64,000 nt of DNA from positions 8,804,001 through 8,868,000 of the forward strand of contig NC_068570.1 of the NCBI RefSeq assembly GCF_025698545.1. Reading direction: 5' to 3'. A model generated the notes under the pieces. It searched no databases. It was not told the origin of the DNA and was given only the letters and a program-made list of their open reading frames with translations. The translations under genes were made by a program, and so were the position numbers. Within the stretch, counting starts at the first letter, position 1; each line of letters opens with the position of its first letter. Of this stretch, positions 25,969 to 35,562 are shown piece by piece. This DNA comes from Gossypium raimondii (lineage: Eukaryota > Streptophyta > Magnoliopsida > Malvales > Malvaceae).

Positions 25969-27180
25969 TAGGGGTGAGAAAAAACTCGATTCGACTGGAA
26001 AAAATTGAAAAAAAAATCGAATTTCGAGTTAAATGAATTGAGTTATTCGAGTTATTCGAATCAACTCGAATTTTTTTTTCGAATTTTGAGTTCGAATCGA
26101 GTTGAGTTTTCGAATTCGAATAACTCGAATAATTCGAATATTAAACTATAATATTTTACATTTTTACCCCAAACTCCCAAACCTTTTTACTTTTCCCTCA
26201 AAACTTTTACTCCTTCCCACTTTCCCCCAAAACTTTTACTCCTCTCCCCTCCCAACCCCCCAATCTACCCAAAATCCATTTCCCACCAAAATTTTACTCT
26301 CCCATTTACTTTTTCTCAAAATTTTACTCCAAAAAACCCTCAAAACCTTTTATTTTCTCCCAAAATTTTTATTCCCTAAAACTTTTATTCTCTTCTCATC
26401 CCACCTCCCATCTACCCCAAACCCTCCCCCCTACAAATTTTTTTTAATATTTTCCCTCCAAAATTTTACTCCCCATATTTACTTTCCCTCAAACTTTTAT
26501 TCCCCAAAACTTTTTATTTTCCCCCTCAACTTTTACTTCTCACCCTTTACTCTCAAATAAAAAATCAAAATTATCCAAAAATCACTAAACATAAATAGTA
26601 ATAATTTTATTTATATCTACTATTTATATTATTAAATTAAATTTCACATTTTACATTATTTATATTATTGAATTGTTTAGTCGTATTGAATATTTATATT
26701 AAAATTGAATTATTAATTATGTCATAAAATATTCGTGTTAAAATTTTATATTGGTATCAATTTCACATTTTATTTTAAAATAACTTTTATTAAAAATCAT
26801 ATTTTTACATTTAATATATTTTTAATTCCAAAATACATAGTGACAAAAATCAAGATAATTGAAACAACTAACCAAGCAAAGAAGCTAATCAGTATATAAA
26901 AAATTAATAAATAAATTATGAGGTGATGAAAGTTAATAAAAAATTTGATCAAGGTGGACAAATTTTATTACGATGGGTAACAATAGTTACAAAGATCCAA
27001 AATTATTTTTTAAAATTTTACTCGAACAAATATATCCGATTCGATTCGATTCGAATTTCATCTCACTCGACTCGATTCGAGAAAACTTCAAATAAAGTTA
27101 GGATGATAAAATGAGATTTAAAAACTCGATTAACTCGAAAATTTTCGATTCGATTCGATTCGATCGAATGCTCACCCCTA
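25969..27180. mobile_element. Non-autonomous hAT transposon with perfect 8-bp target duplication
   Basis: The 1212-bp element begins TAGGGGTGAG and ends CTCACCCCTA, a perfect 10-bp terminal inverted repeat. It is flanked by GTTGTACG at 25961-25968 and again at 27181-27188. An 8-bp duplication is the hAT superfamily mark. Both subterminal zones are packed with TTCGA/TCGAA words in both orientations (for example TCGAATTCGAATAACTCGAA at the left, GATTCGATTCGATTCGAA at the right), as expected for transposase binding. It carries no transposase; the interior is the G-free tract described separately. The exact TSD implies relatively recent insertion. Confidence 0.92.
26136..26597 (+). repeat. 462-nt tract without a single G, imperfect CCCAAAACTTTTACTCC repeats
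   Basis: Read base by base, the plus strand has no G from 26136 to 26597. The tract is built of drifting copies of words like CCCAAAACTTTTACTCC and CCCTCAAACTTTTA. The 152-codon frame over 26102-26560 (Phe, Leu, Pro, Ser rich) is a by-product of this composition and not a likely protein. It forms the core of the hAT element. Confidence 0.9.
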
Positions 27181-27960
27181 GTTGTACGATGTGCTAAGAT
27201 AGTAAATATTCTCTGTGAGCCTAGAGACGTAGAGAAACTGCAGTGTGTAACATCTTAGTGTTCTTTATTTTTCTGCACTTTTCATTACTAGTACGTGAAG
27301 CAATTGGCATTGCTTTTAAGCATTATTTGTAGCATGCTAGTATCAACCCTTAAATACAATTTTGACTCAACAAAAAAATTATTTTAGAAAATAAATAGAT
27401 AAAATTATTTTAGATTTTATTAATTGTACATATAATTTTTTTAAAAATGTGAATATATCCAATTAAAAAATGTATCAATTATTTTATTACATGTGTAGGC
27501 TTAAAAGGTTCAAATAATTGCATATATTCACACTTTTAAAAAACTTTATACATACAATTAATAAAATTTTATTTATATATTTATTTTCTAAAATATTTTT
27601 ATTTTTATATAGCCTAAAAGATACCGATATAATTAAAATATTGATACACATCTAATACTTTTAAATGAAAACATTTTTAGACTTTATATAATTTAGAAAA
27701 TTTGTGTTGAATGAATTTAGATAACTATATAATTCGTTATGCACTTAACTTTTAAATTATTTCTATTAATTTATATTTTTAACATTTTAAATTTTATTTA
27801 ATATTCGTATAAATTTTAATAACTTTTTAAAAATTTATAAAAATTAAAGATTAATTTTTATAATTTAAAAATTGAAGTTTGAAATGAACTAATAGATGGT
27901 TGTCGAGGTTTGAACCTAGACACTAAGTTGTTCAAGTTCATTCTAATAAAAAAATTTAAG

Positions 27961-28446
27961 AAAATTTATACAAATGGTCACCCAACTGTACCTGTGTTCC
28001 TGTTTTGGCCACTCAACTTTTAAAATATTCAATTTAGACACTAACGTTTGTATTTGTTCCTGTTTTGGTTACTCGTCATTAAATTGATGACGGAAATAAT
28101 GATATGACATTTTTCTAACTAATATAATAACACATTTAGTCATCAATACATATATATTTTATCAATTTGATCCTAATTCTTAATAATTCAATAAATTTAA
28201 TCAATCATATTTGTAAATTTTATCAATTTAATTCTCAAACATCTCAACCAAAACTTTCAACTTTTAAAACTGGGGTTTACAAATTCCTACTTGTTCTCAA
28301 ATCGAGCACACCAATTTAGAAACCAAATAGCTACAAAAGATTAGAGAATCAAACACTCAAACTCTCACTGATGCTTAACCCAATGATCAGCGTTTGGTGC
28401 CCTCCTTCCTCCTCTCCCTATATAGTCCCATTCATTGTTTAAAAAA
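27961..28446 (+). repeat. Half of a MITE-like repeat, and unassigned DNA
   Basis: CAAATGGTCACCCAACTGTA, TGTTTTGGCCACTCAACTTT and AGACACTAACGTTTG are the head of a repeat type common in dicots as I recall. No inverted partner arm was found downstream, so it is truncated near 28150. The rest up to 28446 has no recognised feature. Confidence 0.45.
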
Positions 28447-29190
28447 ATAGGTTTAATTCACACTTTAGTCCCTGAAGTATACCACTTTTCAAACTTTGGT
28501 CCTTAAATTTGTTTGCCCACTTTAGTCCATAACGTTATCAAACATTCTCAATTTAGTCCCTAATGTTATCAGACATTCTCAATTCAATCCTTTGGACGCT
28601 AAAAGAATTAGCCAGCTAATCATATGCTGCCACATGTCATACAATGATGTCATCATAAAAACCCTTAAAAATTGGAAAAAAAATTATTAAAATAGGAAAA
28701 AAAATTATAAAATTACAATAAACATTAAAAAAATACTAAAAATTTTACAATATATATTAGAAAGTTTAATATTTTTAAATTTTATAAATCAAATTTACTA
28801 GAGCTTGAACAAAAGATCATTATTTGTTGGAAGGATATCGGTATCACCTACGATTGTTGTTTTATAATTGGTAGATCTTTTAGGTGATAAATTTGGATAA
28901 TTTTTTCAAATTATTTACATAATGAAAATAATATTATTTCAAATAATAATCATTTAAATAATAAATACCATTTTTCATGATTTAAATAATTTAAAAGAAA
29001 AACTTATCCAAAATTTATCACCTAAAATTTTAAAAATATTAAAATTTCTAATATGTTTTTAAAAATTTAGTAAAATTTTTATATTTTATATACTTTTTGT
29101 AATTTTATAATTTTTTTCATTTTTAAAGATTTTTTAAGGCGATGTCATCATCATGTACAATTGTTAGCTTTTAATGTCCAAAAGACTAAA
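28447..29190. mobile_element. Palindromic MITE, copy 1, right end truncated
   Basis: The left arm begins near TTCACACTTTAGTCCCTGAA and passes TTTGGACGCTAAAAGAATTA and ATGATGTCATCAT. A reverse complement of its inner part ends at about 29020-29190 (GATGTCATCATCATG, TTTTAATGTCCAAAAGACTA). The centre (28880-29030) is itself an inverted repeat opening and closing with TAGGTGATAAATTTGG-type words. The right arm stops where the next repeat begins at 29193. Confidence 0.65.
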
Positions 29191-29192
29191 CC

Positions 29193-29400
29193 AGAGGCGA
29201 ATCTAGGGAGGCTGGCAGGGGCCTCGCCTCCCCTAAAATGTAAAATTACTATTTAAGCCTTTAAATTTAAAAAAAAATTAAATTAATAAAGTAAAATTGC
29301 ACTTTGACCCTTACTAAAATTATAAAAAATTAATTTAATCATTTAAAAATTATAAAGATATAGAGTATAAAAAGTTAAACTTTCATTCAGCCCTTCAAAA
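29193..29400 (+). repeat. Dispersed repeat headed by AGAGGCGAATCTAGG, copy 1
   Basis: A GC-rich head (GGAGGCTGGCAGGGGCCTCG, CCTCCCCTAAAATG) is followed by alternating A/T runs and words like AAATTGCACTTTGACCC. Related copies lie at 41205-41330 and 48615-48960. I recall this as a very common dicot non-coding repeat whose ends read like GGGGCGAAGCC; class uncertain. Confidence 0.55.
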
Positions 29401-30401
29401 CCCTAAACTAAACTAAAAAGGTCTAATAAACCAAAATAAAAAAAATTTACTATACTGAGTTTGAGCTACCAACAAACCAATCAACCACCAAGTGTCCCCT
29501 CCTTTCTCTTCTTTCATTCATTCTTTTGAGCATTACTTTTTAAAAGGTTTTTAAGTTAATTAAACCATTCTTTTTCTACCCAATAGGGGCTTCTTGCACT
29601 CCTGCCCAATTTATTTCCATGTGCACACAACTCACTGCTCCACCGTTTCTCAATTCTAAAGTTTTACTTTCATCAGTAATTGTATTATCGATTATTTTTA
29701 TGGACGTTGAATATTCGACACGTTACATGATGATGTCATCATCATTAAAAATCTTTAAAATATATTTTTTAAATTTACAAAATTATTAAAAATAGAGAAA
29801 AAATTATAAAATTACTAAAAGTATATAAAATATAAAAAATTACTAAAAACTTTTTAAAAAATATATTAGAAATTTTAATATTTTTAGGTGATAAATTTTG
29901 GATTTTTTTTTTCAAATTATTTAAATAATGAAAAATAATTTTATTTATTATTTAAATGATTATTTATTTGAAATAACATTATTTTTCATTATTTAAATAA
30001 TTTGAAAAAAATTATTCATATTATGAATACTGTTGACACTATTTTTTTTGTTAAAACGGGGTCGACTTGGATTTTAAAAATGAAAACGAAAATAAGAGTC
30101 GCCACCAATCCATTTTGATGAGGTGTGATCGAATCACCTCGAAAAGTGGTTGTTTTTAATAAACGATTTAGTTTTATTAAAACAACGATTTTGGTCTACG
30201 AAATTCAGAAAAACAGGTTCGGGAGTCGGTTACCCACGAGGAAGGATTAGCACCCTCGTAACACTCAAAATTGGTACCTAATTGATTAATTAATGGCTTA
30301 ATGTCGAAGATTTAAAACTTTAAAGGGATTTAAAATACGATCCTTTATTGAAATATTAAAAATTTTCGAGAAAATGACATATTTCACGTTAATCGAAAAA
30401 G

Positions 30402-30775
30402 AAAATTATATCCAGTAAGTTAGGACACAATGTCTTGAACTCCCGATGCACGAATGAATGCCAAAAATTATATCCAGTAAGTTAGGACACAATGTCTTGA
30501 ACTCCCGATGCACGAATGAATGCCAAAAATTTACTTATTTAAAAATATATTTAATTATCTCGGGTTTAGAAAAGGGGTCATGTCCAATAAGTTAGGACAC
30601 GATCTTTTCTTAATTCCCGAGATCGTTTAAAACTTGGGAAAAAAATGGATCATGCCCAGTAAGTTAGGACACGATTTCTTCTTAATTCCCGGGGTCGTTT
30701 AAAACATGAGTTTGAAAAGATTCGTGTATTTAGATTTATCGTGAAAATCGAAACCCAGTAAGTTAGGGTACGATC
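30402..30775 (+). repeat. Minisatellite-like CCAGTAAGTTAGGACAC repeats within the LTR
   Basis: Two exact 62-bp units (from about 30402 and 30464) carry CCAGTAAGTTAGGACACAAT and ACTCCCGATGCACGAATGAA. Looser copies of the same word follow near 30582, 30656 and 30750 (CCAATAAGTTAGGACACG, CCCAGTAAGTTAGGACACG, CCCAGTAAGTTAGGGTACG). Five copies in all, the first two being a recent duplication. Confidence 0.85.
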
Positions 30776-31289
30776 TTCTCGAATCTAAACATGAGATTTT
30801 GCTTATTCAAAAATCATAATTTATGCATTGAATAAAATTAATCTAACACGAAATAGTAGAAAAAAAATGATGTTAACACTCGTAACAAAACAATAATGAA
30901 TACGATGATGTAAGTATGAATAATATGAACAATCATCCAAAATGAAATAAATAAATGTAAGAGACAAATCAATCATATAATTGCAAATAAATAAGCGAAT
31001 AGAATTAAGACATTCTTTCAAAATAATAATGAACATGTAAATAACAATAAAAATGTAAAGAGATATATATGTATATAGATATAAATTAAAAATATGTATG
31101 TATATGTGAATTATAAAATATATATATATAAAATATATATATATATAATATATTTTAAAATATAAAGAATATATAAGTATGTACATGAAGTAAAATATGT
31201 AGGTATATAAAATTATGAAATATGAAAATAATAAAAATATATAAAAAAAAGTAGGTGTATATGTATATATTTACAAAAGTTAAAATATG

Positions 31290-31317
<28 letters not shown>
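31290..31317. repeat. TA microsatellite
   Basis: An unbroken run of AT dinucleotides inside the solo LTR, in a wider region of ATAT-rich sequence (31070-31400). Confidence 0.85.
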
Positions 31318-31320
<3 letters not shown>

Positions 31321-31425
31321 AAAAGTATGCGTGTATATATGTATATTTTTGAAGTCATAAAATATGTAAAAGAAACATATGTATGTATATATATATATAA
31401 TGAAATTTGGAATTAAAAGATATAC

Positions 31426-31479
<54 letters not shown>
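31426..31479. repeat. (ATA)n trinucleotide microsatellite
   Basis: About 18 uninterrupted units inside the solo LTR. In translation it gives a poly-Tyr frame on the minus strand that should not be called a protein. Likely to vary in length between individuals. Confidence 0.95.
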
Positions 31480-31480
<1 letters not shown>

Positions 31481-32448
31481 AATATTAGTGATATTATATA
31501 ATAATAACAGTATTAACAATTAATTTAGTAATAGAATAATTAAAATAACAAACAGAGGACTAAAATGAAACTAGACAAAGTCTTAGGGCAAATTAGTAAA
31601 AGATAAGAGAAAAATGACCAAAATGATATGCGTGACAACTAACAAGGTCCAAATAGGCAATAAAATCCAAATCCGCACACGCGCCATTCACTGGGGGAGG
31701 TCAGCATACGAAGGACTAAATTGAAAAAGAATTAAAATTATGTGGTAAAATAGAAAAGTAAAAAAAGGACAGAATCGAAAACCACGAAAGAAGCGGAAGG
31801 ACTTGCCAAGCAAATATCCCATTAGCATGGAAACACGTGAATCTGAGGGCATCTGGGTCGTATCTCGGGTCAAGCCCAAAACGACGCCGTTTTGGCACTT
31901 GACCCTTAAAATCAAAACGACGTCGTTTCATTTAGGGTATTTAAGCCAACAAAATTTTTTTACCCATTTCAGCCATCACTTTAAAAAAAAAAACTTCAGA
32001 ACCCTTTTTTGAATATGTTCTTTCTTTTTTTATTTCTCTCCGAAAAAAGAGAAGAAAGGGGAACCCCTCTCGTTTTTACAATAATCGGCTTTATAGTCGA
32101 AAGACGAAGAGAGAAGAGGAAAAAAAAAGAATAAATCCCTCTTTCCCCTGTTTGTGGTTTGTTTCTGTTCTTGGTTGCTTGTTTCTTTTGCTTTGCAGGT
32201 AACGTCAGTAGCAGGCGGTGGCAGAGGAGTAGGTGCTGCGCTAGTCAGAGGCGATGGCAAGTGGGGTGATGGGACAATAGCAGAAGACCCTAGGTGCGCC
32301 GTTTTATGTTTCTTTTTTTTTTTCTGAGAATGGGTCTGTTGGTCTAGGTTTGGGTATTGGGCCTGTTGGGCTTCGGGTTTTGATCTAAGCTATTGGGTTT
32401 TTGGTTGTAATTGGGTTAGTTGGGCCCCGGGCAAAATGGGCTTGTACA

Positions 32449-32669
32449 GATACGTTATTAAGTGGATGTCCATCAAAATCAAGATAAATTTTGATGTACT
32501 TTAAATTCTTATAGTCATTAGAAGTAGATCTCTACATTTATACTTCTTATGTCTATAAATAGATACTTTGGAGAAACTTTGTAAATATTACAATTGATCA
32601 ATAAAAGACGCTCTATCTTGTTCTCTCATTTTCTTTGTTCTTTACTTTTTGTCTATTTATTTTATAACA
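32449..32669 (+). mobile_element. LTR-like fragment with TATA box and poly(A) signal
   Basis: Between the solo LTR and the right half of the palindromic MITE lies sequence foreign to both. It holds CTATAAATAGATAC near 32554 and CAATAAAAGA near 32600, then a T/C-rich stretch ending TTTATAACA. This resembles the R/U5 end of a small Copia or TRIM LTR, into which the large LTR later inserted. Its left end would be the few bases before 30031 (TGAATAC), but I could not confirm a target duplication. Confidence 0.4.
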
Positions 32670-32949
32670 ATCTAAATTTATCACCTAAAAGATCTACCAA
32701 TTATAAATTATGATTGGTTAAATTATAAAACAACTGTCATAGGTGATATTGATATCCTTCCAACAAACAATGATCTCCTATTCAAGCTCTAGTAAATTTG
32801 ATTTATAAAATTTTAAAAATATTAAAATTTCTAATATATATTTTTATTTTTTTGTAAATTTTAGTATTTTTATAATGTTTATTGTAATTTTATAATTTTT
32901 TTCTATTTTTACAAATTTTAAAATTTTGCAATTTTAAATATTTTTTGTA

Positions 32950-33858
32950 ATTTTGAAGTATGGAATCTTCAAAACTTTGGTTTAGGTTAATGGCATACAC
33001 ATAGGTGAGCAATAGCATAAGAAAGGGGATGTTTAGTTATACTTGTATTATATATTACCCTTGGTTAATGTTTGGATTGATTATGAGCAAATTTGGTTTG
33101 GTTTAGAAGTGTTTGAAAATAGAAATTTTAGATCCCCTGTCTCAGGTCTCAAGACATGTGAAATGTGTCTCAATACATCAAAATTTCGAACCTAAAATCG
33201 ACAGTAACAATGTCATGTATTGAGACATATTGGACTTTGTCTCGAGAAAAAAACCCTATTGCCTCAATACCTACACCTTATTGTCTCAAGATAGGGCAAC
33301 TTTAGAGTCAAATTTCTATAGTTCCATGGCAATGTCTCAAGACATGAAGGCCATGGTCTCGAGACATACGGACCTGTAAGGCTAAATTTTTAATTAGGTG
33401 ATATAAGACTCGAAGCAAAATTTACATGAAATTAATTTTTAATATTAGTCAAATTATGTTCCTAAAAGCATAATAAGGCCCTTGAATCATTCTTTAAAGT
33501 CCAATTTAAAAGTATTTGAATTTGTAAGTGAATGTTTAGTGTTAAATGTAACACTCATTGCTTGAGTTTACTTGGATAAAGGGTATTACATTTTAAGCTT
33601 TCATGCATTGGATGCATGCAATTAGTTCCATAGGTTGGAATATAGAGGATACTTGAGGATAACAATTGGTTTTTATTTAGTGAAATAAGTTAATAAAAAA
33701 TGACCCTCTATGAGAGTCATTAAGTGCCTAAGAAATATGTTCTGATGTGACTGATTTGTAAATTAACTTTTAGACTTACAAGTCATCTTATATGAGGAAT
33801 GTTACGCTTTGATTCATAGCAAAACAAATCCTCAATGACATATATTTAAAGTAAGATG
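32950..33858. other. Decayed dispersed repeats
   Basis: From 33130 to 33370 the words TCTCAAGACATG, TGTCTCAATAC, GTCTCGAGAAA and TCTCGAGACA recur, a pattern I associate with decayed LTR elements in Malvaceae. No frame, primer-binding site or paired LTR was found. Confidence 0.4.
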
Positions 33859-34202
33859 TTTGGGCATAACATGAATCATTTGAAGATGGATAAGCAATCT
33901 AGAGAGGATCTATTACTCAAAGTGATACTATAAACATATCTCATTCGCCATGGTTAATTTGATCAATACTTTGGGGCATAACATGAATCATTTAAAGATG
34001 GATAAGTAATCTAGAGAGAAGATCTATCACTCAAAGTGATACTATAAACATATCTCATTTTCCATGATTAATTTGATCAATACTTTGATTCATAACATGA
34101 ACCATTTGAAGATGGATAGGTAATCTAGAGAGAGGATCTATCACTCAAACTGATACTATAAACATATCTCATTCGCTATGGTTAATTTCATCAATACTTT
34201 AA
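33859..34202 (+). repeat. Tandem repeat, three units of 112-114 bp
   Basis: CATAACATGAATCATTTGAA (or close) starts each unit at about 33865, 33977 and 34091. Each continues through GATGGATAAGCAATCTAGAG and GATACTATAAACATATCTCA to TTGATCAATACTTT. Units differ by scattered substitutions and small indels. Non-coding. Confidence 0.9.
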
Positions 34203-34600
34203 CCAGAGCATTTCAGATTGAGAGAAATGGTTAATTAACCATGATTATTAGATCCAACATGTCTTATCATATAGGTGACATTGCACCAATCTCATGTGAT
34301 TATCAATGATATTTGATAGAAGGATCGTAAAGCATTGTTAGACCGATTGATGAGACTTTTTGTTGAGGTTATCTTAATTTCATAACAATTTGAATTTTAT
34401 GGCATAAATTGCCCGTAGGAGAGTTGTTTTGCAGTTATTGGTAACTTAATGAGTCACATGATATGAAAATGTTTATAGAAAAAGATAAGAGGTATAAAGG
34501 ACGGAGAGACTATAATTGAAAGGCTCAATATCTGAATACATCTTAAATTAAACAAAGTAGACAATATCTTGATTCAAATACAATAACAAATTTTTTTTTT

Positions 34601-34790
34601 GCCGATTGATTACTAATTCGATTGATATCGGCATTGTTGTCAGTGTAGGATGACATGTTCGAGTGCGCTAAAGCGCATTATTCTCTTATTTAAGGGTTAG
34701 GGAGGGACTATGAGTAGTTCTGGACTTTGTATCATAAAGAGCAGATATGATAAAGAACATGTAATGAGATTAGTGTTTAAAAAAAAAAAC
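34601..34790 (+). mobile_element. tRNA-derived SINE
   Basis: The head shows a degraded tRNA A box (ACTAATTCGATTGATATCGG) followed 30-40 bases later by a B box (ATGTTCGAGTGCG), the internal RNA polymerase III promoter. Then come GCTAAAGCGCATTA, CTTATTTAAGGGTTAGGGAG, TATGAGTAGTTCTGG and an A-rich tail. At least two clearer relatives (46229-46357, 46660-46800) and several fragments share the order. A T-run precedes the head; no target duplication was resolved. Confidence 0.75.
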
Positions 34791-34799
34791 ATTCTTATT

Positions 34800-35562
34800 T
34801 TAATTTCTATAATTTTATAACAGAGTGTGAATATTTTTGGTTTATATTTTTAAATTAAATTATTATTTAAATTTGTTCATGTATTACTTCTTCTTCTTAT
34901 AACTTTGTTTTATTTATGTTTTTAATTAAATTGATATTTTGTTAATTGTGACATCAAACTCTATTAAAATTTTAATTTAATATAAATAATGTTAAATTAA
35001 TTAAAATAATTATTGTATAAATATTTTTGGTATTTTATATTTTCCATATCTTTCTTTCCTTAAATAATAATTTTGTGTTTTAATTTTATTAATTATTAAA
35101 TAAAACTCAACCACATGTCAATTTTGTTCATATATATATTCTCGAAATAAAATGACAAACATAAATCAAATGGTAAAGTTAAAAATGGCCTATAGTATGA
35201 CTATAACTCTTTCTTTTAGGGAAAGAAATGTAAAAACCTAATATTTCATTTTTTATTTTATTTAATTTATTATAACCAATGATTTAAAAAAATATTATTT
35301 TATCGAATATTGAGTCTTAGTTTGAGGATATAAATTGAGCGTCTTTGAAACGTATCATGCTCCTATTTAAGAGTTGGAGAGTATATGAATAGTTTTAGAC
35401 ATTAATATTAAAAAATATACATTTTACAAAATGGTTGAATATGGTACAAAGTGGTTTAATATGGGCCTGTAGTATAATTTCATGATGAATTTATTAATGG
35501 TAGTGATTAAGCAGAGCTAATACATTGAAAACTATGGCATAAACATATTATTAGAGAAGTTT
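34800..35562. other. AT-rich intergenic DNA with a SINE fragment
   Basis: About 35300-35420 matches the SINE family in the plus orientation (ATTGAGTCTTAGTTTGAGG, CATGCTCCTATTTAAGAG, ATATGAATAGTTTTAGAC), heavily eroded. The remainder is AT-rich; the part near 35562 should include the 3' UTR of the BAHD gene. Confidence 0.45.

Larger units (their letters stand above)
25075..27960. mobile_element. Older element with about 300-bp inverted arms, host of the hAT insertion
   Basis: The left arm (about 25075-25380) and right arm (about 27575-27960) are reverse complements along their length. Matched words include CAAGTTCATTTCAAACTT with AAGTTTGAAATGAACTA, CTAGACAACTATAT with ATATAGTTATCTAAAT, and TCAATTATATTGGTACCTTT with AAAGATACCGATATAATTAA. 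Between the arms lie unclassified dispersed-repeat sequence (25381-25968 and 27181-27574) and the hAT element. No transposase was recognised; the 85-codon frame at 25375-25632 matches nothing I know. Confidence 0.65.
30031..32448 (+). mobile_element. Solo LTR, 2418 bp, near-perfect 5-bp target duplication
   Basis: The unit starts TGTTGACACT and ends CTTGTACA, so it has the TG...CA termini of an LTR. It is flanked by AATAC (30026-30030) and GATAC (32449-32453), a 5-bp duplication with one change. Just inside are GGGGTCGACTTGG and AAGAGTCGCCACCAATCC, then GGGAGTCGGTTACCCACGAG and GAAGGATTAGCACCCTCGTA, words I remember from LTRs widespread in angiosperms, perhaps Ty3/gypsy of the Tat/Ogre group. 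There is no primer-binding site, gag or pol next to it, so it is a solo LTR left by recombination. Orientation follows those remembered words. Confidence 0.8.
29700..32940. mobile_element. Palindromic MITE, copy 2, split by an LTR insertion
   Basis: The left half (29700-30030) carries ATGATGATGTCATCATCATT, TTAGAAATTTTAATATTTTT and TAGGTGATAAATTTTGG. The right half resumes at about 32670 with AATTTATCACCTAAAAGATC and runs to about 32940. The right half is the reverse complement of the left arm of copy 1 (28665-28897), including GGATATCGGTATCACCTA against TAGGTGATATTGATATCC. Thus two members of one family flank a 2.4-kb LTR plus a smaller LTR-like piece. Confidence 0.65.

Noticed and set aside
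26102..26560. 152-codon frame rich in Phe, Leu, Pro
   Set aside because: It only reflects the G-free repeat tract of the hAT element; no domain, no conserved start.
31213..31482. Poly-tyrosine frame
   Set aside because: Translation of an (ATA)n microsatellite.
34601..34790. Functional tRNA gene
   Set aside because: Only the A and B boxes remain; no acceptor stem or anticodon loop can be folded, and the body continues as a SINE.
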